A DNA stretch of 64,000 bases, taken from positions 186,001 through 250,000 of the forward strand of contig JAIETZ010000004.1 of assembly GCA_019744775.1 (NCBI GenBank), in the 5' to 3' direction. The stretch comes from Candidatus Obscuribacterales bacterium (GTDB lineage: Bacteria; Cyanobacteriota; Vampirovibrionia; Obscuribacterales; Obscuribacteraceae). A model generated the notes under the pieces. It was not told the origin of the DNA and made no database searches. It worked only from the letters and a program-made list of their open reading frames with translations. Positions within the stretch are counted from its first letter, which is position 1. Each line of letters opens with the position of its first letter. Made by a program: the position numbers and the translations under genes. Positions 30,601-38,540 of this stretch are shown here, in pieces.

Positions 30601-31365
30601 GGTCTACCAAGAGTTGAAGAACTGCTGGAAGCTCGCAAACCCAAAGAATCAGCCATCTTGGCTGAGCGTGCCGGTCGTGCCCGTGTTGTCACCGAAGATG
30701 ACATCACTCGCTTGATTGTCACCTATCCGGAAGGCGGCGAAGAAGAGATAGTCATACCTTCAGGATTGAACATTATCGTTGAAGACGGTGAAGACATCAC
30801 AGTAGGTAAGGCACTCACAGACGGTCCACCAAACCCACACGATATCGTGCGCTTGGTCAATATCGAAGCTGCTCAGAAATTCCTTGTGGATGAAGTGCAG
30901 TCGGTATATCGTTCACAGGGTGTAGACATCGCCGACAAACACATTGAAGTGATTGTCAGACAGATGACTCGCAAGGTGCGCGTAGACGAGCCGGGCGAAA
31001 CAATCTTGCTGCCGGGCGAATTGCTCGAGCGTTACGATGCCGAACAAGAAAACGCCAAGGCGCAAGCCGCCGGGATAAGAGAAGCAACCTGGCAACCAGT
31101 ACTTCTCGGTATCACCAAAGCCAGCTTGAACACAGAAAGCTTCATCTCTGCTGCTTCCTTCCAGGAAACAACAAGAATCCTCACCGAAGCTGCTGTCGAA
31201 GGTAAGAAAGATTGGCTACGTGGCTTGAAGGAAAACGTGATCATCGGTCGCTTGATTCCAGCCGGAACAGGCTTCCAGGGTCACCATGCCCCAGCTGAAG
31301 AAGAAGAGCAAGAAGAGGACATCTATCCTCCAATCGGCGAAGGCTCTTTCACTCAGACGAGTTAG
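27691..31365 (+). CDS. rpoC2: RNA polymerase subunit beta-prime, C-terminal chain
   Basis: 1224 aa. The beginning matches cyanobacterial RpoC2 closely (VDKKKLGSLLAELYEKYGTA, ARGNISQVRQLVGMRGLM, GARKGLVDTALKTADSGYL). The trigger loop is GEPGTQLTMRTFHTGG from about residue 328. The conserved C-terminal segment (GITKASLNTESFISAASFQE) follows only at about residue 1145, so some 800 residues separate them. In E. coli this stretch holds a ~190-residue SI3 insertion plus the jaw. Here it is filled with many beta-rich, KG/PGD-containing units (SBHM-like), consistent with a cyanobacterial-type giant SI3. The frame is open from TTG 27667; the ATG at 27691 (MSQDKK) with AAGGA upstream is preferred. 46 bases lie between the rpoC1 stop and this start. 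Confidence 0.97.
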   Translation: MSQDKKDSIAFINQTVDKKKLGSLLAELYEKYGTARSAEVANSLKDLGFKFATKAGVTISIEDLEVPETKRNLISAAEKEIEEAQRRYERGEITEVERYNKVIDTWSATTDQLTREVVDNFDRMNPVYMMAFSGARGNISQVRQLVGMRGLMADSQGQIIDLPIKANFREGLNVTEYIISSYGARKGLVDTALKTADSGYLTRRLVDVAQDVIVRDLDCGTTRSVAMQAIMEGDKVIVGLSERAFGRTSFEDVVSPDGEVIVQKGQLIDRKAAAALDKAKIRSIPVRSPLGCISQFGVCQKCYGWSLTTNKNVDVGEAIGIIAAQSIGEPGTQLTMRTFHTGGAVAGGSSRIQIKAPMTGEVTYKIPTRSVRTAYGDQVEQATRDGAIKVGGGKRDESFNLPAGALIMVASGTEVQQGQVIAEHEAVGAKKNLTEKASKDITADISGRVSFQGFQADEKRDRQGNISRTANRAGIIWVLEGDVYNLPSGARVVVKDGQDVVPGDVLAEITISSEHGGEVRFGTDLKTQNVKQGKKTVAKLVEGKEINVVIASVGAANAKLELGKQSSAWKVQKTKEAFTIKVVHDETVENGKIVAELVDDGVNAVTCGGEVIYDGVETDDRRVVTKPGRLLFIPEETHFLSKDASLKMVDSGDIVTAGQEVVKDVFAHMDGVAEIVADNDIIHEVIIRPGDIVPIADPSELKVRDGEIVDVGVEFLEGQKTKKRQMITLLEREDGSSFVLVRPVDEYWIEPRETKFKHKATDEKISLRSVTQLLFRDREKVRNLQGAALTRTSLVLQMQGQLQGLKGTVEVENDDLHIVVKENILLRRDSEFNVTLLAVEDRQEIPAGGAIATTQVLTKTPARVQLSKSDERRVLLITEEQQIHEKVKGTPTVKVGDLLRNEDTIAKGSTASHSGQVVAVESGEVTIRKGRPYLISGNTQLQTDDGQLVQRGDLLATLIFERQKTGDIVQGLPRVEELLEARKPKESAILAERAGRARVVTEDDITRLIVTYPEGGEEEIVIPSGLNIIVEDGEDITVGKALTDGPPNPHDIVRLVNIEAAQKFLVDEVQSVYRSQGVDIADKHIEVIVRQMTRKVRVDEPGETILLPGELLERYDAEQENAKAQAAGIREATWQPVLLGITKASLNTESFISAASFQETTRILTEAAVEGKKDWLRGLKENVIIGRLIPAGTGFQGHHAPAEEEEQEEDIYPPIGEGSFTQTS

Positions 31366-31403
31366 TTTATATAGCTCCGGTTTCGCTTCGCTACAGGTTA
31401 ATC

Positions 31404-31433
31404 AAAAGAGCCAGGCAATTGCCTGGCTCTTTT
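31404..31433. terminator. Bidirectional rho-independent terminator
   Basis: Perfect palindrome with 13-base arms (AAAAGAGCCAGGC and complement) around AATT. A-run on one side and T-run on the other allow it to end both the rpo operon (+) and the convergent gene at 31457 (-). Confidence 0.9.
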
Positions 31434-31456
31434 GTCATTCCCCAAATGAACCTAAA

Positions 31457-32875
31457 TTACATACTTGCTTTCAGACCGCGTTCCATATCGTCCAGCGCCT
31501 TCAAACGGGCAGCAACAATCTGCCCAGGTAAAGCACCTCTCCTGCGTGCCTTTTGGCGTTGAATTTCTCCTTGTACCTGAATGCGCAGAGTATCAAGAAT
31601 GGCAAAGCTGGTTGCAGGCAATCCAACTACAGCAGCGGTGAACAACATGTCGTTGGTCACACGTCCTGCCCTTTTTGTAGCGCTGTTGTATCGGTGGTCA
31701 TATCCCGGAATCAAGAAGAAGATAGACTGAGCCGTTTTCGAGCCACCAACAAAAGCACCTGCCGCGACGTTTTCCGTAGCTGTGAGACGGGCTGCAGCAA
31801 CCTTCATCTCTTCTCTTCTGATTGCCCCTGTAAAGTCCTTTTCGTGCACATCAAAGATGGCCTCTCTATCTGTAATTGAGGCAACGGCTGTATCAGCTGC
31901 ATGTTTTTCCTTCATCAGCTTGTCTAAGGCTTGCATATCACTTTGGAGTTCAGCAATCTTTGCCTCTTCAGCTTCAGGAAGTGCCTTATCAACTTTTCTC
32001 TTGGTCATTTTTGCAACTTCCCAACCAACAAAACGACTTAAGATAGGCGCCGCCATGGTCAATTGACCAGAGATGGCAAAGAGTACACCGGCTCTTCCGT
32101 TCCAGACTCGTTTGTGCTTATAGAGGGAGAGAAATGCAAAATGGGCGCCAATTGCACCAGTTGTGTATTTTGCTACATCGAAAAGATATTGAGTCTGCTG
32201 AAAGGCAAGCAGCCCCCGTGCTCCGACGTGATAGCGACTGAATTCCTTAAGGCTTTGTTCAAGCATGTCATTGAGCACCTTCGCCTCAGCATTGAAGACC
32301 TCATCGTATCTATCAAGGTTGGAATCATTTGATGCTTGATTTACCAGGTTTTGTCGCTGCTCCAGCAGATTTTGAATATCTTCTTTAATAGTTCGAATAT
32401 GCCTGATGGAAGCGCCAGGCGAATAGCCGCGCATGCGAGCCCTGATGTCATGATAAGAATTAACACCAAATTCACCAGCCGCTGCGCTTGCTCCAATTAT
32501 CGAACCAATCATAGGAAGATGGTTGGCGGTTTCCTGCACCTTTACATTGAGTCTTTCCGGATGATGCAAGTCTCTGCCCCGATTCCAGGTAGAGAGAATT
32601 CCACCATATAGTCCAAGCGAGTTATTGGCTTCTTGCATTGCTGCATACCGCCAACCTTTCCAACGTCCTTGTCTAGCAACTTCGATGGTGTAGTGCAGTG
32701 AAAATCGTTCTAACTCGATTTCCTTGAGTAAAATCTGCTTTGTCAGGCTATCGACCTTTTCTACAGTGACGGTCTCATCAACCGATTGCTGGAGAGCAAG
32801 TGCCGGAGCGCCTTGTGTAAGCAACACCGCAGATCCAACAGCTATTAAGTTTTTTCCTTTAGTAAGTGATGGCAT
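31457..32875 (-). CDS. Secreted/membrane protein of unknown function, 472 aa
   Basis: No family recognised. Residues 1-28 look like a signal peptide (Lys-rich start, hydrophobic core, APALA-LQ). Several further moderately hydrophobic segments follow (about 120-135, 240-290, 380-440), mixed with charged helices such as EEAKIAELQSDMQALDKLMK, so it is probably an integral envelope protein. Its start lies nine bases after the stop of the SulP transporter gene on the same strand, so it is likely co-transcribed and could be an accessory factor for that transporter; this is inference from position only. The transcript ends at the shared terminator. Confidence 0.6.
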   Translation of the reverse strand: MPSLTKGKNLIAVGSAVLLTQGAPALALQQSVDETVTVEKVDSLTKQILLKEIELERFSLHYTIEVARQGRWKGWRYAAMQEANNSLGLYGGILSTWNRGRDLHHPERLNVKVQETANHLPMIGSIIGASAAAGEFGVNSYHDIRARMRGYSPGASIRHIRTIKEDIQNLLEQRQNLVNQASNDSNLDRYDEVFNAEAKVLNDMLEQSLKEFSRYHVGARGLLAFQQTQYLFDVAKYTTGAIGAHFAFLSLYKHKRVWNGRAGVLFAISGQLTMAAPILSRFVGWEVAKMTKRKVDKALPEAEEAKIAELQSDMQALDKLMKEKHAADTAVASITDREAIFDVHEKDFTGAIRREEMKVAAARLTATENVAAGAFVGGSKTAQSIFFLIPGYDHRYNSATKRAGRVTNDMLFTAAVVGLPATSFAILDTLRIQVQGEIQRQKARRRGALPGQIVAARLKALDDMERGLKASM

Positions 32876-32883
32876 TAATTTGC

Positions 32884-34557
32884 CTAGGGGGAATACTGAA
32901 CTCTATATCTAAACGAATCCGCATGATCAGAGCAGCTATACAGGGTGTCCAAGCCTTCAACGCTAAACGAGCAACCTATCCTTTTTGTTTCCTCGATAAG
33001 TTGCTTAAAGTATACGGTAGTACTGTGATCTACGATACCTACATCGGAGGTGAGTACAACCTTTACCTTATTACCTGGATTGATAAGCCCCTTCAATGCA
33101 GAGCGAATGGACAAACTGTTGAAGCAGGTAAGTGGTCCTGAAAAGTAGATATACTTCGTGCCGCTAACGCTCTCAACTTTTTCAAGCGGATTCTTAAATA
33201 AACGCACTACCGTTTTGCCCAGCAATTCCAGTCTATTTTCTTGATTGCCGGCGGCTTCTGATGCCTTAAATGAGTAGTACACGAGGATGAGAACCTTCAT
33301 TGCAATGCCGGCGGCAATACCAATAAGAAGATCAGAGCAAACTGTGACAAGAACAGTTGTTGTAAATATTAGCAACTGTTCTCTGCCAAGCTCGATCATT
33401 TTTTGCCATTGATGAGGACCGGCCAACTTATAGCCTATCTGCATTAGTACGGCTGACAAGGCCGCAATTGGAATGGCCCTGATTAGCTCATGTCCGAAAA
33501 CCAGGAAGGATATAAGGAAAAGCGCATTGTAGAAGTTGACCCAGGCAGTTCTTCCACCGGCAAAGATGTTAGTGCTGCTCTTCATGATTCCGGGAATGAT
33601 CGTTAAACCACCAATGAATCCAGAACAGATGTTGGAAATGCCCATGGCCAGTAATGTTCTATCGGGATTGGATTTTCTGTGGAACGGATCAATTTGATCA
33701 ACTGCATGTATTGTCGCCAACGATTCTGTACCGTCGACAAATGTCAATGCCAGAACGGCCACAATAACCTTGGGTATTATCGTCGCATCACTAAACAATA
33801 GTCCAAAGTCGGGAAATTGAAATCCATGCTGCAGTAGATTGGTCGGTATTTGCACTAAATAACGACTTTCCAGGTGAAAGAAATTAGCCAGCACAATACC
33901 GACCAACACTACCAGCAAATGCGGCGGAACGAAACGAAGTACCTGGTATTTTAGCTTAGGCAGGATAAAGAGCAAAGCCAAACAAACAATTGAAGTGACA
34001 AACACAGCCGGATTCAGGTGAGTTATATGCGACGGAGTCTCAGCCAACACAACAAAAAATTCATTGGCGTGATATTTGTGACCGATGAAGTTTGGAATTT
34101 GTTTGCCGATAATAAGCAAGCCGATAGAAGCCAACATTCCTTGGACAGCAGCTCTAGGAATTAGATAACTAAATCTGGCTGCTTTCAAATACATAAGCGC
34201 AATTTGAGTTAGTCCGGCGAGCATGATTACAGGCAATACAAGCTTATAGCCAAGCGCCATGTCTCCTTTACCCAACGCCAATATTGATGAATACAAGACG
34301 GGCGCAAGTCCGGCTGCCGGACCGCTGATGGTGACGAAAGCACCACCAATGAAAGGGAAAACAAGTCCGGCTATGACTTCCGATGTTAGTCCACAGATAG
34401 GTGGCGCACCGGATGCTAAGGCTATGCCCAAAGATAACGGCACAGATACCAATGCCACAATCAAGCCGGCAACAATATCGTGTCTCCAATGCTTGAGTCC
34501 ACGAATTCCGTTCTCCGGTGTCTCGATATGGTTTTCCACCTTGATATTTCGCCCCAT
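32884..34557 (-). CDS. SulP-family anion transporter with STAS domain
   Basis: 557 aa. About ten to twelve membrane segments begin with the SulP signature (WRHDIVAGLIVALVSVPLSL, GLTSEVIAGLVFPFIGG, TISGPAAGLAPV). The C-terminal cytoplasmic STAS-like domain (about 465-545) includes TKYIYFSGPLTCFNSLSIRS and VVLTSDVGIVDHSTTVYFKQ. The family moves sulfate, bicarbonate (BicA) or other anions, usually with sodium or protons; the substrate cannot be chosen from sequence alone. It follows a two-component system on the same strand, with a 110-base gap containing a box shared with the regulator's own promoter. No strong Shine-Dalgarno site precedes the ATG. Confidence 0.9.
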   Translation of the reverse strand: MGRNIKVENHIETPENGIRGLKHWRHDIVAGLIVALVSVPLSLGIALASGAPPICGLTSEVIAGLVFPFIGGAFVTISGPAAGLAPVLYSSILALGKGDMALGYKLVLPVIMLAGLTQIALMYLKAARFSYLIPRAAVQGMLASIGLLIIGKQIPNFIGHKYHANEFFVVLAETPSHITHLNPAVFVTSIVCLALLFILPKLKYQVLRFVPPHLLVVLVGIVLANFFHLESRYLVQIPTNLLQHGFQFPDFGLLFSDATIIPKVIVAVLALTFVDGTESLATIHAVDQIDPFHRKSNPDRTLLAMGISNICSGFIGGLTIIPGIMKSSTNIFAGGRTAWVNFYNALFLISFLVFGHELIRAIPIAALSAVLMQIGYKLAGPHQWQKMIELGREQLLIFTTTVLVTVCSDLLIGIAAGIAMKVLILVYYSFKASEAAGNQENRLELLGKTVVRLFKNPLEKVESVSGTKYIYFSGPLTCFNSLSIRSALKGLINPGNKVKVVLTSDVGIVDHSTTVYFKQLIEETKRIGCSFSVEGLDTLYSCSDHADSFRYRVQYSP

Positions 34558-34590
34558 TCGGCAACAGACAGCCCCGGACGATTACGACCG

Positions 34591-34601
34591 GTTCAACTAG
34601 G
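34591..34601 (-). promoter_or_regulatory. Shared box upstream of the SulP gene
   Basis: GTTCAACTAGG, 33 bases before the transporter ATG. It differs by one base from GCTCAACTAGG at 36647-36657, in the same orientation and at nearly the same distance from the response regulator start. Candidate regulator site. Confidence 0.4.
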
Positions 34602-34667
34602 TTAAATTGCCACAAAACCCGTAGCACTTTACCCAACAGACGCATTGCAGCATCTGTAGTCATGCTA

Positions 34668-35936
34668 TTAGGAATTCGTGGGGATTGTGTGGGTACTTAT
34701 AGGCTGTGCCACTATAGGCAAACTGACAATAACTTTTGTGCCGACATTAAGCTCACTGTCGACCTTGATAGCGCCCCTGTGTGCTTCTACAACGTTTTTG
34801 ACAATGACCAGCCCTAGTCCTGAGCCACCACTTGCAGCAGCGCGTGATGATTCTGCGCGGAAGAATTTGTCGAATATTCTCGGTAAATCTTGTTCGCTTA
34901 TTCCTACTCCACTATCGGCAATTACCAATTGTGCGGTTTGATCAGTCAACTTCAACGATATTGAAATGGTGCCGGCGGACTTGTTGTAAGAAATGGCATT
35001 CTGCAATAAATTCGTCAACATCTGTTGCAACTGAAACATATTGCCGCGCACAAAAACATTGTCCATCGACTCAATTGAAAGCTGAATACCATGCTCTTCC
35101 AATAGAGGCTGAATATGCTCAAGCGTTTCTCTAACTAGGTCATGAAATGGCAATACCTTAAATGTGCGAGTTGTAGCCTTATCCGACTCCAGCTTAGCCA
35201 GCAAAAGCATGTCATCAACTAAATTGCGCATTCTGGTCAAAGACAGTTTGATGACGGAAACTTTCTTCAAAACATCAGCTTGCTTTGCCCCCTGGCGATC
35301 AAGGTTGTCCAAGGCAGCTTGAGCAATCGACAAAGGCGTGTTCAATTCATGACCGGCGTTAATCATGAATTCTTTGAGAATAGAAAATGTCTCTTCGATG
35401 GGCTTAATAGCCACCGCAGTAAAGTAATAACCGCAAATAAACAATAGAGCAATAAGCACAGGAAATGTTATGACCAACATCAGCAACCTATCACTCTCAG
35501 CTCTTTCACGAGCGTCCGTGGGTAACTGAACTTGCAGATAACCCAAGAGCCGGCCATGGTCCAAGATTCGGCGCGATAGACTTCGCAAATGATGACCATG
35601 CAGAGGAACTTCTGTAGCTCGAGGATACATTATGGTTACACCAGGGGCGCCTGTTTCTTGCACAAATTTTCCGTTTGGATCGAATAACTGTATTGAAGCA
35701 AGCAACTTTATCGATTTTGCAGAAAAGGATCGAGTCGCCGTCGGCAGACTTAGATGACCATCGGTGTAATCTATGTTTTGCAAATGCTCTGCCACCAACT
35801 CAGCAAGCTCCGAGTCGATAGCAGCGGTTAATTGGTTGTGAAATAGGACCCCGGTGAGTATTGTGGTTGTGATATGAGCAACTGCGGATAGACAGACGAA
35901 CCAAATTGTCAGACGTAATCGCAGGTTTTTAAACAT
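34668..35936 (-). CDS. Sensor histidine kinase
   Basis: 422 aa. Membrane segment at ~9-33, an extracytoplasmic sensor region (~34-150), a second membrane segment (~152-178), then the dimerisation domain with His196 in NAGHELNTPL and a HATPase domain: N box NAISYNKSAG, G1 DSGVGISEQDLPRIFDKFF, G2 GGSGLGLVIVKNVVEAHRG. No HAMP signature is clear between the second segment and the H box. The open frame begins one codon earlier at a GTG; the ATG at 35936 is used here. It overlaps the stop of the response regulator gene by 8 bases, so the two are translated together. The signal is unknown; the transporter downstream suggests an anion or pH cue. Confidence 0.9.
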   Translation of the reverse strand: MFKNLRLRLTIWFVCLSAVAHITTTILTGVLFHNQLTAAIDSELAELVAEHLQNIDYTDGHLSLPTATRSFSAKSIKLLASIQLFDPNGKFVQETGAPGVTIMYPRATEVPLHGHHLRSLSRRILDHGRLLGYLQVQLPTDARERAESDRLLMLVITFPVLIALLFICGYYFTAVAIKPIEETFSILKEFMINAGHELNTPLSIAQAALDNLDRQGAKQADVLKKVSVIKLSLTRMRNLVDDMLLLAKLESDKATTRTFKVLPFHDLVRETLEHIQPLLEEHGIQLSIESMDNVFVRGNMFQLQQMLTNLLQNAISYNKSAGTISISLKLTDQTAQLVIADSGVGISEQDLPRIFDKFFRAESSRAAASGGSGLGLVIVKNVVEAHRGAIKVDSELNVGTKVIVSLPIVAQPISTHTIPTNS

Positions 35937-36609
35937 CACGATTCACAACCATATAACCTGAACCATGCACCGTGGCAATGAAAGAATCTTTGCCTTCCGT
36001 ATCGAGCTTTTTACGCAATGACTTTACATAAGAACGCAAAGTCTCAGGAGTTATGTGAGTATATGACTCCCAAACACGCCTGATCAACGCCTCTGTGCTG
36101 AAGGTGACATTAGGATGGCGAAGTAGAAATTCCAACAGATTGAACTCGCGCGGTTCCAGATGAACATCCTGTCCACCCTTAGTGACGGTTCGTGTTTTAG
36201 GATCGACTACGATGTCCATAACCTGCAAATTATTCGTTGGCGACACAACCTTGCGTCTGAGCAAAGAGCGTATTCTGGCGCTCAATTCCTTAAGTTGGAC
36301 AGGCTTGGTCAAATAATCATCTGCTCCGGCATCCAATCCTTCTTCCTTGGATTCAATCGATGACCGGGCGGTAAGAATAAGTATAGGAGTCTGCCCGCCG
36401 GATGCGCGATAGTTTTTGCAAACATCCACTCCACTCAAACTAGGTAGCATCCAGTCAAGGACAACAACATCGTATTGGCAGCAAGAAAGAATCTCTTGTG
36501 CCGCCAGTCCGTCTCCTACAATTTCCACAATATGATGCTCGTGCTGCAACCACTCGCTAATCTCATTAGCCAGTAAAGCCTCATCTTCTGCTAGCAAAAC
36601 CTTACTCAT
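35929..36609 (-). CDS. Response regulator, OmpR/PhoB family
   Basis: 226 aa. The receiver domain has the acidic pocket Glu8-Asp9, the phosphoacceptor Asp52 (VVVLDWMLP), Thr80 (LILTAR) and Lys102 (YLTKPV). The C-terminal winged helix is of the OmpR type (LEPREFNLLEFLLRHPN, VRSLRKKL-like recognition region TLRSYVKSLRKKL, VHGSGYMV). The frame is open a few codons up, but the ATG at 36609 with AGGG upstream is the likely start. It is first in the operon with the kinase. An inverted repeat containing the shared box lies just before it, suggesting autoregulation. Confidence 0.92.
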   Translation of the reverse strand: MSKVLLAEDEALLANEISEWLQHEHHIVEIVGDGLAAQEILSCCQYDVVVLDWMLPSLSGVDVCKNYRASGGQTPILILTARSSIESKEEGLDAGADDYLTKPVQLKELSARIRSLLRRKVVSPTNNLQVMDIVVDPKTRTVTKGGQDVHLEPREFNLLEFLLRHPNVTFSTEALIRRVWESYTHITPETLRSYVKSLRKKLDTEGKDSFIATVHGSGYMVVNRDV

Positions 36610-36642
36610 CGACTTATCCCTATGATGGCATTGACGTAGCAA

Positions 36643-36662
36643 TTCGGCTCAACTAGGCCGAA
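36643..36662 (-). promoter_or_regulatory. Inverted repeat and shared box before the response regulator
   Basis: TTCGGC-8-GCCGAA, perfect 6-base arms. The core GCTCAACTAGG (36647-36657) matches the box before the SulP gene with one difference. It could be the binding site of the regulator encoded next to it. Confidence 0.4.
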
Positions 36663-36725
36663 TAATACTATGGTACTAGTGTAAAACGAGAATTGTGGGG
36701 GTTTTGTGGGGGAGAACAGACAAAA

Positions 36726-36750
36726 ACAGCCGGGCAGTGTGCCCGGCTGT
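36726..36750 (-). terminator. Rho-independent terminator of the YdjM-like gene
   Basis: 11-bp perfect stem (ACAGCCGGGCA and complement) with a 3-base loop. On the minus strand it is followed by TTTTT. It lies 18 bases after the stop of the gene at 36769 and separates it from the two-component operon. Confidence 0.85.
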
Positions 36751-36768
36751 TGAGACTTTTGACTTACC

Positions 36769-37245
36769 CTAAACGGTCTTGACTAGACTCTTTGTTTTGA
36801 CCGTAGTCGAGCCGTGATAGACCCTTTCAGTAAGCAGCCTATTTGCGTCAAACCCTTTGTGGATGCGGTTTGCTAGAAAATAAGTTAATCGCGATCTCGA
36901 TGGATTACAGTGCTGATCCAGCAAAAGATGCGTCAAAATTGATAGTGTGACACCTACGCGGAAAGGCTGTAGGGTGGGACCTCTTAGGAGGAAAAAGAAC
37001 AAGGCTAACAGTTCGTAGGAGTGCAGAGGCAAATACAATTTCCCACTGTACTTCTCATGGCAAGCTTCATTGAAATGAAACCAGCTGAACCTGAGTCCAT
37101 GAGCTTTGACATAATCGAAGATATGATCGATGTCGATCACCCAGCCTGCCAGAAAACTAGCAAGTGCTGCGCCTGGAGAACGGTAACGAGCATAAGTAGC
37201 AAGGCTAACCCCTGCTGATGTAATTACATGACCTAGCGTACGCAT
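36769..37245 (-). CDS. YdjM/PF04307-like membrane protein
   Basis: 158 aa. It has the His/Asp pattern of the membrane-bound metal-dependent hydrolase family (YdjM, LexA-regulated in E. coli): HVITSAGVS, WVIDIDHIFDY, LHSYELLALFFFLL and ILTHLLLDQHCNPSR, with two to three hydrophobic segments. The activity of this family is poorly defined. AAGGA stands nine bases before the ATG. It is monocistronic, divergent from the TPR-NHL gene, and ends at its own hairpin terminator. Family assignment is by motif only. Confidence 0.6.
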   Translation of the reverse strand: MRTLGHVITSAGVSLATYARYRSPGAALASFLAGWVIDIDHIFDYVKAHGLRFSWFHFNEACHEKYSGKLYLPLHSYELLALFFFLLRGPTLQPFRVGVTLSILTHLLLDQHCNPSRSRLTYFLANRIHKGFDANRLLTERVYHGSTTVKTKSLVKTV

Positions 37246-37394
37246 AAAGAAGGTCCTTTCCAGAATTGCCGGTTGCCAATAGAGATTATATTTCGATTAA
37301 CACAATGTTATATACCCACATCCTAATGCAACTTATTCGTAAAACAATAGTCAGCCCGTTAAATAGACGTAAAACATGTCAGGAGATAGCGCCA

Positions 37395-38537
37395 ATGCCG
37401 TTTTGTTCCCACCTAGCCACCAGAATTATCGGACTGGCACTACTTAGCCTTCTCACAGTCGCCCCTGCTGCACTCGCTGCCGAGGAAAAGCCAGGCGCGC
37501 ACGCTGTCAGCCTGTACAACTTGGGACTGACCGCCTACAAGCAAGGCAGCCCCGAATCAGCAATCATCTTCTTCCGCCGGGCAACCGACCTTGACCCGGA
37601 TTTGGCCGATGCGCATTACAATCTGGCTGTCATCTACCAAGCTCAGAAGAGATACAAGGAAGCAATTCCTCGCTTCGAGCAAGTTTTACGCGTCAAACCA
37701 ACGGATGCTGATGCGCACTTCCAACTAGCAATAATCCTGCAAGAAACAGGCAGACTACCGGAAGCCAAAGATCATTTTTCCAACATTGCTCCAAATAACC
37801 CGCACTTTGCCGAATGCCAACAACGCATGGCACAGATAAATAGCCAACTTTCAGGCGGCGCCCAACTGAAGGGCCAGTCCGGATTTGAATCGACTCCAAA
37901 TTATGGACAAAATCAATCAACAGTTGCCGCCAATATGTCCGGCAGCAGAATTGATGAAAGCCCAATGCAGACGGTAGCCCCCTCTTCTTTTGGTTACGCG
38001 GCCCAAAATTACAATAACCAACAAATGTCGGCTCAAACACAGCAACAGATGCCCGTCGAACAACCGGTACAGCAATTACAACCAATTCAACCGGTTCAAC
38101 AAGCAGCGCCTACACCAAGTCCTGTACCGACAATTGCCAACTCGACTTTGCGTGTTATTGCTACTGGATTTTCCGCACCATCCGGCATTGCCTTTGATCG
38201 TCAAGGCAACTTGTACATCGCAAATTTCTTGAGCAATACAATCGACAGAATCACACTTGATGGTTCACGCATGCAATTTTCCGCAGGCATCAACTTGAAA
38301 GGACCTATCGGCATAACTATTGATGAAACCGGTAACGTCTATGTCGCCAATTACAATTCCGGCACCATTGCCCGTATTAATCCGGCAGGAGTTGCCACCA
38401 TTATTGCCAGCGGCTTCAAGAAGCCATATTATTTAGCTCTGGACAACGACGGAAATTTATATGTCAGCCAGCAAGAAGACAATTCAGTTGTAAGAATTAC
38501 TCTCCCCAAATCGGCGGCTAGAAGCGCCAGCAAATAG
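37395..38537 (+). CDS. Exported TPR protein with C-terminal NHL-type propeller repeats
   Basis: 380 aa. Signal peptide at 1-28 (ends ALA-AEE). Three to four TPR units (about 35-150: AVSLYNLGLTAYKQGSPESA, DADAHFQLAIILQETG). A Gln/Pro-rich linker (~155-245). Then three NHL/SMP-30-like units (GIAFDRQGNLYIANFLSNT, GITIDETGNVYVANYNSGT, LALDNDGNLYVSQQED). Three blades do not close a propeller alone, so oligomerisation or a degenerate blade may be needed. AGGAG nine bases before the ATG at 37395 sets the start; the longer open frame would put the signal peptide inside. It is probably periplasmic or surface-exposed. The plsC gene follows after three bases. Confidence 0.75.
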   Translation: MPFCSHLATRIIGLALLSLLTVAPAALAAEEKPGAHAVSLYNLGLTAYKQGSPESAIIFFRRATDLDPDLADAHYNLAVIYQAQKRYKEAIPRFEQVLRVKPTDADAHFQLAIILQETGRLPEAKDHFSNIAPNNPHFAECQQRMAQINSQLSGGAQLKGQSGFESTPNYGQNQSTVAANMSGSRIDESPMQTVAPSSFGYAAQNYNNQQMSAQTQQQMPVEQPVQQLQPIQPVQQAAPTPSPVPTIANSTLRVIATGFSAPSGIAFDRQGNLYIANFLSNTIDRITLDGSRMQFSAGINLKGPIGITIDETGNVYVANYNSGTIARINPAGVATIIASGFKKPYYLALDNDGNLYVSQQEDNSVVRITLPKSAARSASK

Positions 38538-38540
38538 TCC

